64,000 nt of DNA from Bettongia penicillata ogilbyi (Eukaryota > Chordata > Mammalia > Diprotodontia > Potoroidae). Shown piece after piece: positions 1 to 11,819 of this stretch. The notes below the pieces were generated by a model, which worked only from the letters and a program-made list of their open reading frames with translations, was not told the origin of the DNA and made no database searches. The position numbers and the translations under genes are program-made. Every line of letters starts with the position of its first letter. Position 1 is the stretch's first letter. The stretch lies in NCBI GenBank assembly GCA_023548195.1, contig JAJHZJ010000808.1, positions 6,874,389 to 6,938,388 on the forward strand, read 5' to 3'.

Positions 1-957
1 CAAGTAGACCATTTACTAGCATTACCTTAATTATAAGCACTTTAAATTTGAGATCCTTGTCCAGTTATTGAATGGACATATTATGGGAGCAATAAAATTA
101 TATCCATCTTGACACTTACCAGAAGGCAAAAGAAATCTTTTTTCTAAATGCTAAATGCCAAAGGCATTTCTTGGAAAGGTACATAGAGAAGCAATAGTGT
201 GGGTATTATCATACATTCCAATACAAGAAAAATCTTTCATGGGATGTTACAATTTTCTATCACAGTAGTGATCATAAGCATTGGAGGAAAAAAAAAGAGA
301 CCATCTCTGGAAAGAATTTCAGCTTTTCTAGTATTTGTTCCAGAGGACAAAGAAGCAGAGAAATTAGAATGAGGACTTGAAAATATCCTTCAAATTAAAT
401 CAACATTTGTCTTTCAAGAAGAGAGTTACTGGACATAGTGAATACTTCAAAAAAATGAAAAGTGAGTGATTATATTTTAAATCATAGTAAATAATTGTTT
501 AACAAGGTAGGTGTCATTTAAAAAGATCTGATATCTGTGTACAATCAGATTACTTATTAGCCAAATTAAAGATAAAAATAAATGTTAAACTATAAGAAAT
601 TATAAACATAAAGAATGTATATTGACATAGCTAACCTAATTTCCTGAAGATTTTTAACTGTCATATATCAGTTTCCTTAGTGATGAGACCAAAAGATCTT
701 AGACGGTGTCTTGGTCAGCAAAGGCATAATCTGTCCAAGAATAGAAATATGGCAGTTAAGTCTGTTATCATTTTATGCATGTATGAGATATTATTGGAAG
801 GCATGGTAGAAAATTATGAGCATATCCCAACAAAAAATATAGAAGTTATGGGTAAAAAAATAATAAAAAAGCATAGTTAAAATCCCAGTGAAAGAAAATT
901 ATCCCAAGGATGAACATAGAAAGAAGAGAAACAGATTGAAAAAAATGAAAAAAGATT
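1..957. other. unassigned AT-rich sequence
   Basis: No repeat family, RNA gene or convincing coding frame is recognised. A 66-codon frame at 680-880 (+) has no recognisable domain and lies in AT-rich sequence, so it is taken as a chance frame. Confidence 0.5.
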
Positions 958-970
958 TGTAAGGAGTTTT
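958..970. repeat. target-site duplication, left copy
   Basis: The 13 bases TGTAAGGAGTTTT here are repeated exactly at 1716-1728. This copy abuts the T-rich run at 971-984, which is the complement of the retrocopy's poly(A) tail. That arrangement is what target-primed reverse transcription from a TTTT/A nick would leave. Confidence 0.92.
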
Positions 971-1761
<791 letters not shown>

Positions 1762-1861
1762 TTATGCTACACAAGGGAGTAGACATTGAATTAAAGAATA
1801 TAAAGAAGGGAAGGGCTTATTAAGACCAAGATATCTCAATAAGGGCAACATACCAGAAGCT

Positions 1862-1888
1862 TGTGTGTGTATGTGTGTATATGTTGTG
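1862..1888. repeat. short (TG)n-rich tract
   Basis: An interrupted TG dinucleotide run lies just before the Mar1 SINE. Confidence 0.7.
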
Positions 1889-1899
1889 TATCCTTAACA

Positions 1900-2160
1900 G
1901 GGCATTTAGGTAGCACAGTCGATAGAGTGCCAGGCCTGTAGTCAAGAAGACCCATCTTTGTGAGTTCAAATTTGGTTTCAGACACTTATGAGCTATGTGA
2001 CCCTGGGCAAGTCATTTAACCTTGTTTGCTTCAGTTTTCTCCTCTGTAACATGAGTTAGAGAAGGAAATGGCAAATCACTTCAATGTCTCTGCTATTAAA
2101 ACCCCAAATGGGACCATGAAGAGTCAGAGATGACTAAAAACAACTGAACAAAAACAACTA
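1900..2160 (+). mobile_element. Mar1-type CORE-SINE
   Basis: It begins with a tRNA-like head (GGCATTTAGGTAGCACAGTC, then GATAGAGTGCC) and a B-box-like GAGTTCAAAT. The CORE segment follows (GTGACCCTGGGCAAGTCA, TTCTCCTCTGTAA). The tail contains AGAGTCAGAGATGACTAAAA and CAACTGAACA units, the BovB/RTE-like 3' end known for Mar1 SINEs. The copy is diverged. Confidence 0.85.
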
Positions 2161-3554
2161 ATGACCTTAATAAAATTTAGTAACTCCTAACCATATCATA
2201 ACCATAACCTTCTCATTTATACCAATTTTTTGTGAAGTTGGTCTACATATTGTGAGAAAGGAACACATAGGCTTTCCCAAATTGTTATACATCAGACTAC
2301 ATCTTTTTAGTTAAACAGTTGACTAAAAGATGTAGTCCTCCTTTGGGTTATTATGTGAATTTCCCCAGAAAGTCAGAATAAAGGATGGTATCAGTAGTCA
2401 AATGACCACAAGAAGACTAGTCATAATGTGAGTGAGGGATGGACAGTATAAGTATGCCATTAGAATCCAAAAATATATAGACAGTCTGAGGCAGGTCTCT
2501 CAACATTTTAAATTGACTTCCTAGTGAACATTTATCAAAAGATATGGAGAAATCACACAAGAAGAGAGGTCATGAGGAGTTACAAGCTGAAGAGCTGAGG
2601 AATTTTGACATTAATCAGGGCAGAGATTCGTCTACATATTGAAAGCAACAATAATCTGAACACAAAACAATTTCCAGGTTTGTTAAACGAGACTTCAGTT
2701 AACCAAAAGCACCCTTTCCCCCTCAACATTCTGTTTAATTAAACTTTTCATATGATTTCCTAACCTCTCTTTCACTTTGTGTGAATGTCCTTAAAGTTCC
2801 TCAAATGCTGTCAATCCTGTAAAGCTTCACCTACCTGTCACAAGAACTGAAGTCAAGATTAGTTTTAAGACTGTTAATAATCTTTCACCTACACACACAT
2901 TTCATTTATGGTTAAATATGAAAGTAAATTTATGAATATAAATATGAAAGTAAATTTAAAATCATTCCTCTGCTTAAAACTAAAAATCTGCCCCTTTTTA
3001 TCTCCAGACTTAGAGGATATGACAAAATGTGATGGACAATATATAAATAAATGGTTCAACCATACTTGATCTTCAGTTGAATTCTAAAATTGCAACCTAA
3101 AAGGGAGCATGTTAAAGAAGAGTTAAAGCTTGAAATATCAAAATGAAACAGAACATAGAACTCCTAAGAGGAATGAATACAATCAAAATTTACCTCTGTT
3201 ATTAGACTAAAAAGCATAGAGCTGCTCATAAAGTTTTCTTGTAATAAACTCAGTTTTGTTGGGCTAAAAAAGAGCAGAAGTTCTCTAAAAGGTATATGCT
3301 ATAATTGTCTCTAAATATTTGAGAAAAGTAGGGGAGGAGAAGTAGATTTCAGGCAAAGGTGAAAGTGGACACATCTTACTATGAAATAATATGTGGGTAA
3401 AATAAAAATTCTTGACTTGGATGGTATTTAACTTTGGGAACTCTAAACAGTTAAATAGAAGCATTTTTGTCACAATAGGTTTTAATAGTAATGTTGGAAC
3501 CATGCCAACAGAGGAAGCATGGGAAAATATATTTCACAGTGTAGTGATATTAAA
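2161..3554. other. unassigned AT-rich sequence
   Basis: No family is recognised. A small tandem duplication (ATATGAAAGTAAATTTA twice) lies at about 2915-2960. The short frames at 3285-3503 (-) and 3412-3600 (+) overlap each other on opposite strands and look non-coding. Confidence 0.4.
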
Positions 3555-4410
3555 TATGGCTGGGAGTTCAATTAAAAACCATTTATCAAGAGCCTACTAG
3601 GTCTAAGTCACTTTGTTCTGTTAGATATTATAGCATAAAAGATGAAAATAACATAGGCATCCTTAGGAAGGGGGATAGGACATATGAAAAATAAATACAG
3701 CACAAAGTACATAGGGATACAAACAAAGGAAAGATCCAGATGTATGAATTTAAGAAAATCTGAGGGACAATTTGCTTTCAGCTCAATGCAGGGAATGGAT
3801 GTGATAACAAGATAACAAGAAAATTTTCAGAGGACATGTCTCTTGAGCTAGACTTTTAAGGAAGAGGTAAAAATGAGAAAGGGAATGTGTGTGTGTGTAT
3901 GTGTGTGTGTGCATGTATGTGTGAGGGTGTATGGGATGTACGTATGTTTGGAGGATGGAGAACAGTCTACTTTACTACATGGAAGTCAGAGAAAAGGGTA
4001 CAGGATAACATGAGTAGTCATATATTTTGGCCAAAACAAAGTGGGTGATGGACAATATTATGAGATAAGGCTCAGAATAGGGGTCTAAGAAACAAACACT
4101 AAAGGGGTTGTTAAATGCAAGGGTAAAGACCTTGTCTTTTATTTGGTAGGCAAAAGAATCTTGAAAGTGTGTGTTCAGAAGTGGTGTGGTTAAGCCTGCA
4201 TATGCATTTTTATTTGATTTTGGTAGAGGGAGAAGCTTTTGTTGTCATGACTTATGTAGAGAATAGATTGGAATGAAAGATTTGAGGTAAGCAAGGTAGA
4301 AAACCTTTGAGTACCTGTCAAAGAAAGGAGGAAGAGTAGTAGTTTTAGCCACTAGAGAAAGAAATAAAACTGAAGTGACTCCCCTGGACATCTGAAGTCT
4401 AGGATTAACA
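3555..4410 (-). mobile_element. L2 LINE 3' region, antisense
   Basis: The plus strand reads as the complement of an L2 3' end (CATTTATCAAGAGCCTACTA, later GGGTAAAGACCTTGTCTTTT and GAATAGATTGGAATG). These follow in the order expected for the reverse of the L2 3' ORF and UTR. The copy is strongly diverged and carries a GT-rich microsatellite. Confidence 0.65.
3885..3950. repeat. (GT)n/(GTAT)n microsatellite
   Basis: Interrupted TG/TATG repeats lie inside the antisense L2 sequence. Confidence 0.85.
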
Positions 4411-4429
4411 GCTTTCTTGTTATCTTCAC

Positions 4430-4980
4430 AACTGCCATTATTATAGGCGCTGCTGTGATCAATGAAATGTCCATTAGCTCCTACTTTACCTGCCCTATGG
4501 GTAGCAAACTCACTTCCTGCATCTTTCTTCCTTTTCCAGAGCTCTCATTAAATTTATCTAGATCATCCTTGCTTCTCCCCAATACCTATCCTCATCTGTT
4601 TCCATTAAATACGGACTCAGAATTCCCTGTTTTCTCCTTAAAGCTCCTCTTCATTGTAAATGTGCTCACTACTGTCCCATCTTCCTGTGCTGAGAGAAAC
4701 CTGGCTATTTCTGGGTAATACATCATCCTTGTTCAAATTCTCCAGTACTGACTATTCTTTCTCTTTTGCCCTCTGACACACTGGGCTGAAGGAGGGTATC
4801 AATATATTCGGCCACTACCCGACTCTCCCTCTATGCATTTAAATTACTGCTCAGATCATTGTCATCACCTAAAGATATCTAAGTCTCATCTTATTTTTCA
4901 TATTTTGTTCTCCACCCCATTTCTTGACTTCAACTAGGGGACTTGAATATTTACACTGATATCACCTTGGAATTAATTAC
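4430..4980 (+). mobile_element. L2-like LINE fragment, endonuclease region
   Basis: With frame shifts, the plus strand reads an ETWL-like segment near 4697 and a GDFNI-like segment (GGGGACTTGAATATT) near 4937. Both are landmarks of the AP-endonuclease domain of CR1/L2 LINEs. The order and spacing fit, but the fragment is broken and the family call is tentative. Confidence 0.45.
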
Positions 4981-4984
4981 TTGA

Positions 4985-5110
4985 GACTGTACTTAAAAAT
5001 GGAGCAAGCTCACTACCTAACAAAAAACAGAAAAGAAATAGCCAACATCAGAGAAGAGATCAATAAAATTGAAAATAAGAATACAAGTGAAACGATAGAC
5101 AAAACCATTT
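4985..5110 (+). mobile_element. short L1 ORF2 fragment
   Basis: One frame reads NRKEIANIREEINKIENKNT, which resembles the L1 ORF2 segment between the endonuclease and reverse transcriptase domains (the RAEINEIE region). Only this short piece is clear. Confidence 0.6.
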
Positions 5111-5222
5111 TTAATTTGGTTAAATTAATTTTTATATTCAATTAAAAAATAATTTTAAATTAATTTTTAAAAACTAACAAATTTTTAAAATTTTAATTTA
5201 TTTTTAAACACTAACAAAATTA
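5104..5222. repeat. very AT-rich low-complexity tract
   Basis: Nearly pure A/T sequence with repeated TTTTTAAAAACTAACAAA-like words, probably a short degenerate direct repeat. Confidence 0.6.
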
Positions 5223-5590
5223 AGATACAATTAGCAAATCACAGAAGAGGAAACTAGAATAAACAATTTGAAAGGAAAGATATTAGGATTACTGAAACTT
5301 TTAAAAAGTGACTAAAGATTATATACAATAAGTCTAATAAATATTTGTTTCCCCATTGGGTAGCACAATGTTGGATCCGTAGTTGCTTAATGAAATCATG
5401 TTGATTCATAAAGTAGAAAGTGTAAAAATATATTTGTTTACAATTATGCATCGTTATCTATAAGCATACAGCATTATAACTAACAAAAACAAGAAATAGA
5501 TAAATAGATCAGTCTCAGAAGGAAAAAATAGTTTCTCCAAGAGTTAACCTGCACTAGGTGTGATAAATACACAAAGTATATCATAACTAC
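5223..5590. other. unassigned sequence
   Basis: Possible further L1 decay at the start; otherwise nothing is recognised. Confidence 0.3.
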
Positions 5591-5591
5591 T

Positions 5592-5680
5592 AACAATCAA
5601 TCAGCTACAATTTATTAGACAACTATAATGTGCTAGGTACTGTATTAAGCAACAGTAAGTATTTTGTATGCCATATATGT
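5592..5680 (-). mobile_element. L2 3' tail fragment, antisense
   Basis: CAATTTATTAGACAACTATA and ATGTGCTAGGTACTGTATTA are the complement of the L2 end that normally reads as a tract ending AATAAATGCTTGTTG. Confidence 0.6.
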
Positions 5681-5924
5681 AAATTTCTGCAAACAAGAGA
5701 AAGATGAGAAGCTATCTGAATTCTCCTATCATTCAAATATCTTTTTGAAGAAAGTGTTGAGAGAGAAAACTATAAATCAATTTTGGTGAATAGCAATGCA
5801 TTTGGGAAAAGTGACAGTGTGGTCTAAATTTCAGATTTCATTGCTATGGGATACTGCTGGAGGAAAAATTCACTTTATAATGTGGATTTTCAACTTCTAC
5901 CAGAATCCCGTATGTGTTGGGCAG

Positions 5925-6200
5925 TTACTCCATCAATAACACTCTTTTAAGTGCCTACAATGTGCCAGCTACTGAATTAAGCACTGGGGATATGAAAAAA
6001 CACAAAGGCAGTTCCTGATCCAGAGAAACTGACACTCTCATGGTAAGATAACATGTATACAATTATGTACAAACAAACTAAATACAGAATAAAAGAATCA
6101 ATAGGGGAAAGGTGATAGAATTGAGTGGGATTGGGGGCAATAAGTATTTTTATAGCATGTACTCTCCAGGAGTGTAAAACCTGAAACCTTGAGGACACAT
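5925..6200 (-). mobile_element. L2 3' end, antisense
   Basis: The plus strand reads GTGCCTACAATGTGCCAGCT, then AAGCACTGGGGATATGAAAA, GGCAGTTCCTGATCC and GACACTCTCATGGT. This is the standard order of a reversed L2 3' end. Confidence 0.8.
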
Positions 6201-6264
6201 GTGATCCTCTAGGTTCTCAAATGTGGTTCTTTGAATCCAACCTTTACAGAACAGATATTACTCT

Positions 6265-6475
6265 GCTAATTTCTGTTTACAAATATTATCTCATTTGATC
6301 TTTACCACAAAGCAGATGCTATTATGATTCTAATTTTATAATTGAGAGAACTGAAGCAAAGGTTAATTCACTTGCCCATGTCAAATAGCTGGTTAGTGTT
6401 TGAAGTATGATTTGAACTTAAGTCTTCTAGACTCTAGGCCTAGCACTTTATTCAATACACCACTAGATGCCTTTG
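6265..6475 (-). mobile_element. MIR-family SINE, antisense
   Basis: The complement shows the CORE (GAGAGAACTGAAGCAAAGGT, CACTTGCCCATGTCAAATAG) and the tRNA-derived part (GATTTGAACTTAAGTCTTCT). It is well diverged. Confidence 0.75.
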
Positions 6476-6653
6476 GTAGGAGGGCAAGGTTCTTGTGGGA
6501 TGGAGAAAGGCTCTTGTAGAATAAGGGATTGTATCTGGGATGAGGAAAGCTAGAGGTAGAGATGAGAAAAGCAGACTGGGCATTGATTATAGCCAATGAA
6601 ATTTCTCAGAGCTGAGTGATAGTGTCTTGGTGTGTTTGTAGTATGTGAATCTA

Positions 6654-6750
6654 TATTTTATATATATATATATGTAATATATATAACATATATGTGTATA
6701 TGTGCATATTCTTAAGTTCATATATACACATGTATATATAATCATATGTA
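6654..6750. repeat. (TA)n/(TATG)n microsatellite
   Basis: Interrupted alternating TA and TATG/CATA units. Confidence 0.8.
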
Positions 6751-6779
6751 TTTGTAAATCTATGCTTAAAACAAATGTG

Positions 6780-8257
6780 AATTATTTAATAAAAACTTGT
6801 AGAAAATGAATAGCTAATGGATTTGTATTCCCTCTTTATCCCATAATACCACAATAAACTAAGAAAATCAGTGCCATAAAAATGAAAATTCATGAATACC
6901 ATTAGGAAAAATCTTTGAAATTTATCTCAACTTTGGGATGAAGGGATGCTTTTCTCAAATAAATAGAAGTTTTGGGAGATAAAATGGATAGGTTTGACCA
7001 TACAAAGTGAAAAATGATTTTGTAAAACAAACAAACAAAAATACCAAATTAGGAGAAAAGAAACACATTGCATAGAAACATTTAGATTCAACATGTTAGG
7101 TAAAGCTTTGCTGTTCAGAATCTAATAAGTAGCTACATGAAATGACTAAGTCTAAAGAGATTGCAATTTACTATTGACATCTAGTCAGTTAGTATTATAA
7201 GAAGGATATCTATCTCATTTTCCCTTAAAGCTAGAGCTTTTTTCTACTACATCTTATTCTTTTCAAGGAAGTAAATGGTCCATAAGTCAGACTAAGCACT
7301 CTTTAATTTCTTAAGAGGTAAGCATAATTTACTTTATCATAATATTTTTTTCATATATCACTCTATCACGATATTCATGGGGATAATATGGAAGCAATGA
7401 AGTGATAATTCTGAAGTTTAAAAATATTTTAGTATCTATTGATCCTTCCTTAAAAAGGAAAAACATATTTGAGAAGTTTACTTTATAATATTGTGGGGTC
7501 CTTTGCTGTTTTCATATTTATGAAACTATTTCCTCACCTGTCTCCCTCCATGCTTCCAGAAAAAAAAAACAAAAAACCATCCTAACTTTTCTGCCCTAAA
7601 ATGGCATTAACAACAGTGTTCCCTTAGTTGCACCAGGACCTTACCTGTTTACCCTTCTAAGTTAGATTAAAGGTCTAATATGTTCTGAATAATGACTATA
7701 ACAATGTATATCAGCCTCAATAACCTTAAAATTCCTGAAATCCCCCTTGGGATCTCTGTCTGTACTTCTCAAAGGAGAAAGAAAATATAGAGAAACCTAA
7801 TTGAATATTTGAGTGAATTTCTGCTTATATTGCTGCAGGAGTCCTTGAGTTCTACCACTGATAGTGTCCTGCAAGAAACACATATTTAATGAAGGCATAT
7901 AGGGACTCCCTGCTGTAATCATTCCTCCAGAGAAATTTAATTTTTAATTAAGTGAAGCAATGTTTATTTATTCTATGTAGTTGATTCATCAGGACTTTAT
8001 TTTTTATTGAAGAAAAAAAGGGAAAGTTATTTAACCATACCTTTAATTAGACAAAGGGGAATTTACTTTCACTGTCATTTAAAGAGGAATATGCATATAT
8101 ATGTAGCTAATGTAAAAGGAAATACTCTGAAACCAAGACAATGGATATTTATAAGCGTTTCATAGGAAAATACGGAAACATTTGGTCTTTCAGTAATGTA
8201 AAGTGTTTAATTATTTTGTCTTTTAAACTAGCTGTATTTCTTACATTATGCATTTTT
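6780..8257. other. unassigned AT-rich sequence
   Basis: No repeat family or coding frame is recognised. A short A-run lies at about 7560-7578. Confidence 0.35.
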
Positions 8258-8475
8258 GTTGTTTCTGAGTTATTTCAGTAGGGTACAACTCTTCATGACC
8301 CCATTTTGTGGTTTGCCATTTACTTCTCCAGCTCATTTTACAGATGAGGAAACTGAGGCAAACAAGGTTAAGTGACATGCCCAGGGTCACACAGCTATTG
8401 TCTGAGGCCAGATTTGAATTCACAAGGAGGAGCCTATCTGACTTCAGGTCCAGTATTCTATACATGGGTCCACTT
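8258..8475 (-). mobile_element. Mar1/MIR-type CORE-SINE, antisense
   Basis: The plus strand is a clear complement of a CORE-SINE: CATGACCCCATTTTGTGGTT (tail side), TACAGATGAGGAAACTGAGG, CATGCCCAGGGTCACACAGC, then GATTTGAATTCACA. The tail retains the BovB-like end, so Mar1 is more likely than MIR. Confidence 0.85.
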
Positions 8476-8609
8476 CACTGTTCTCATGTTGTTCCTTAGA
8501 TAATACATACTACAATACATGTCATATGTATTATATAATACATTATGCCATATTTACTTTTCAGTCTTTTGATTTAACTCAAATTTTAAAACGTGTTTAA
8601 TAATCACCT

Positions 8610-8700
8610 GTTGTTTTGAAGCACTATCCTAGGCCAAGCAATTCAAAGACAAAAGTGAAAAATAATCTTTGTGCTCAAGAATCCTACACCGTAATATATA
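8610..8700 (-). mobile_element. L2-like 3' tail fragment, antisense
   Basis: GCACTATCCTAGGCCAAGCA followed by AATCTTTGTGCTCAAGAATC matches the reversed L2 tail pattern loosely. Confidence 0.4.
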
Positions 8701-9146
8701 AATAGATAAATAAATATAAGTATTTTCTTTTCCTCATAGTTACCCCTCCCATTTTTGGAGAAGAAAATCAAGGCAAAAAGTTTGCTTTATAAAATAACCA
8801 ATCCTTCACATCACATAAGTCTAAATTTTCTTTTGCTTTTAAATAGTTATTGGCTGTCAGAAGTCAGGAACCTTCTCTAACTAGAAAAAAAATGGTTCTT
8901 GTGTGGGTGGGCAAAGGATTAAATCAAGAGAGGTTGGCTGGATATGAACAAGGTGAACCTAGTACTTCTTTTGTGTCCCTAACTATAGGGACTCCCAGTA
9001 TTCTCTCCAACCTTGTCTGTCTTCTACTCTGTAGAAATTTAAAACTCTCAATTTTGTATTATGCTCTTAGTTTGTGGAGAAACATGACTGATACCTAAGC
9101 AGTGAGAGAAAAAAAAGACAAAATCTCAAACTCTAGTTTTTTTTTG
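8701..9146. other. unassigned sequence
   Basis: Contains an 82-codon frame at 8850-9098 (+) with no recognisable domain, taken as chance. Confidence 0.35.
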
Positions 9147-9292
9147 GGTGTGTGTATGTGTGTCAATGTATGTATGCATGTATATTTATATGTATATAGA
9201 TATACACACATACACATATGTATATATATGTATACACATATATATGTATATATATGTATATATATACACACACATACATGCACACACATGGA
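9147..9292. repeat. alternating TG/TA/CA microsatellite
   Basis: About 145 bases of nearly perfect purine-pyrimidine alternation (TGTG, TATG, TATA, CACA). The Cys/Tyr/His-rich frames on both strands here are artefacts of the repeat. Confidence 0.9.
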
Positions 9293-9764
9293 TTAAACAA
9301 TTTCAACAAAATCAGTCAGCTGACCACCCATATATGAAAGTACAGAAAATATTTCTCATTCAAAGTCCCCTACCTCTGCAAAGATCAGCATGATGTACAT
9401 TTCCTCAATGCTTTTCCAAAGCTGAATTTGGTCATTATATGTACATAGTATTCAGTCTTTTTGTTTATTTCTTTATTTTTGTTGCTCTTTCCATATTTTG
9501 ACTATCTTACCATTTAAAAGAGTCATAATTTGGAGGCTAGAAGGATATGACAGAAGTTTTCTTATCCTCAGTCCTACTTCTGGAGGAATATCAACAATCC
9601 CTGATTGTTTTGTAACTTAACACTCTATTCAGAACATAAATTACAGAGTAATTTACAGATGCCGTGCATAACAAAACCCAGAATAATTTCTTAATTATTT
9701 CCACATCATGGAATTTCAAAATCCATTGTAGACCAGCAGAGGAATGGGAAGAAACATATACTTT
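9293..9764. other. unassigned sequence
   Basis: Nothing recognised apart from a T-rich stretch near 9460. Confidence 0.35.
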
Positions 9765-10062
9765 TACAGTAGGGGTTCATACTCTAGGGTTTGTAGACCT
9801 GCACATATGTGTGTATATGTATGTATGTATACACATGCTTATACATATATATCAATCACATAGTTATTTTCATGTACAATATATTTAATAACTATAAATA
9901 AAACTATATTTCTGTACAATATAATATAATGTTTCCTTTATAATATTATATATTTTATTTTATGCTTTTAAAAACCTTATTTTGAGGAATCCATAGATTT
10001 TACCAGATTGTGAAAGATATCTATGGCACACACACAAAATCAAGAATCCTTGTTCTAGAGAG
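9765..10062. mobile_element. ancient MITE-like DNA transposon (hAT-like)
   Basis: The left end has AGGGGTTCATACTCTAGGGT and the right end CAAGAATCCTTGTTCTAGAG, an imperfect inverted pair. Between them lie TATTTTATTTTATGCTTTTA and GGAATCCATAGATTTTACCA, which I recognise as an old mammalian non-autonomous hAT-like repeat. A TATG-rich expansion lies at 9803-9850. The family name is not assigned. Confidence 0.55.
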
Positions 10063-10389
10063 TCCAAGAAAAGCAAAATTAAAGTGTTATTTGTAAATAT
10101 CATGAAAGCACTATAGTTAAATATTTTTCTACTTCTTTTTTGTTTTTATAAAATCCAAATCAACTAGAAGTACATGATCAAACCACTGATTTGGCAGTTT
10201 ACAGATGAAAATGAACATGAAATTGGAATAAATATTAGAAAATAAGGTATGCAATGAAGACATTTCCAATCTAATTTATTTAAAGAGCTATTGAAATGCC
10301 TCAAAATAAAAAAAAAATATATGCAGAGAAAGCCATTAACATGGAAGATTACTATTTTTTCAAGGAACTTTAACCACCATGAAATAATC
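10063..10389. other. unassigned sequence
   Basis: AT-rich, with no recognised element. Confidence 0.35.
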
Positions 10390-10800
10390 ACAACAAAGAG
10401 GCCAAAAGATTCTAGACACTACCTTGGCCTACAAATATTTATTGTTTTTGAGAAGTAGAGATAGAAAGAGTAAGTACTGACTATGGACTAGAAGCAGGTA
10501 AGTACAAGGATTATGAAAAAAATAACAAAAACATGGTCCCTACTTTCAAGAGACTCAAATTATAATGATGTAGATGGCTGGCAAAATAGTGTGCATAGAA
10601 GATATACATCCCTGGAAAAGAAAATAATTCCTAGAAGTAGAGAGGACTGAGAAAGGTTAGATTTGGGCTGAATCTTGGAGAAAATCAGTAATTCCAAAAG
10701 AGAAAAATATGAGGAAAGAGAGCATTCTAGACAAAGGAACATTCACTGTAAAAGGACAGCATAGAGATGAGAGTAAGAATGTCAGTGTTACCAGATTATG
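10390..10800 (-). mobile_element. L2-like LINE fragment, antisense
   Basis: The plus strand shows CATGGTCCCTACTTTCAAGA, GGGCTGAATCTTGGAG and GAGAGCATTCTAGACAAAGG in order, the pattern of a reversed L2 3' region. Confidence 0.65.
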
Positions 10801-10839
10801 GAGTATAGGAAGGGAAGGGATAGAAAGGGGTAGATGGAC

Positions 10840-11110
10840 AGAACATCTATTAAGTGCTTATTATTTTACAGACACTGTACTAAGCACTAAGGGGATACAA
10901 ATACAAGTAAAACACAAATCCTTACTCTCAGCCAACTTATTATAAGGGAGAAGACAACACATAAAAGAAAAGTGAGAAGTGGTGAGAGCCAGTGTGGGAG
11001 AAGAGTACCTGAAGACAGGCAAGGTAGAAAATAAACGTGGGAGTCTTGGGGAGATCCAGGCTAGAAGTAAGCATAGCTGGCATAGGTACTCTCCCAAGGT
11101 TCTAGGGAGG
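10840..11110 (-). mobile_element. second L2 3' end, antisense
   Basis: A new L2 tail begins here (CTATTAAGTGCTTATTATTT, ACACTGTACTAAGCACTAAG, then ATCCTTACTCTCAGCCAACT). It follows the previous L2 fragment, so either two copies sit end to end or one is nested in the other. Confidence 0.75.
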
Positions 11111-11819
11111 AACTCACCAATTAGAGGAGGAGTCCATAGGAATTGAAGAGGTCAGCATGATAGGACCATATATGGAGGTAGAAAAAGAGGAAGCCATTGG
11201 AATTTGAGTAGGGAGTCAGTGTGCCTATTTTCCCCTGGACTCAATATATATTCATAGGAAAAAAGTCACACATTTTGGGGGCAAATTTTATGAACACTGT
11301 TCTTCCTATATGACCTCAAGACTATTTGTGTCTGGCTAACAAAATGTTATCAATTGACTATCATTGTGGAAAACACATAGGTAGAGACTTATGGGCTTTA
11401 TTATTGAAACAATTATTTCTAACTACTGAAGACTATGCCTAGAGTACTGAGAAGATGTGGCAGCCATTCGGCGAATTCAACCTATGACTGAGAGTTGGAG
11501 ATGGAATAATCACTTCAGAGCATGTGCTATACCAGTAGAGAATCCAAAATGAAGGAATATAATTTGTACTAACAATCCACAAAGCAAAAACCAAGATGAA
11601 GAAGGCTATTGTCTTAACTACTAATGTAATACCCCAGTAAGATGGTCCATTGCTAAATATATCTTGGACAGATGCTGAAGATGGATGATAAACTGAAAAA
11701 ATAGTGTAATAGAAAGACCAAGTAGACTGGATAGTATGTATGAAACTGTCAGTATGATAAGTGGGATGGATAAACATTTACAGAAAAAATAAAATAATCA
11801 GTTTGCTAGAATAAGAAAT
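11111..11819. other. unassigned sequence with a 112-codon frame
   Basis: The minus-strand frame at 11439-11777 encodes 112 residues with one hydrophobic, helix-like segment (GITLVVKTIAFFILVFALWI) in its middle. I do not recognise the protein, and no related frame or splice signals are evident. It may be chance or a decayed insert. Confidence 0.3.

Noticed and set aside
9095..9393. Cys/His/Tyr-rich frames on both strands, metal-binding in appearance
   Set aside because: They come from alternating TG/CA/TA repeats, with equal frames on both strands.
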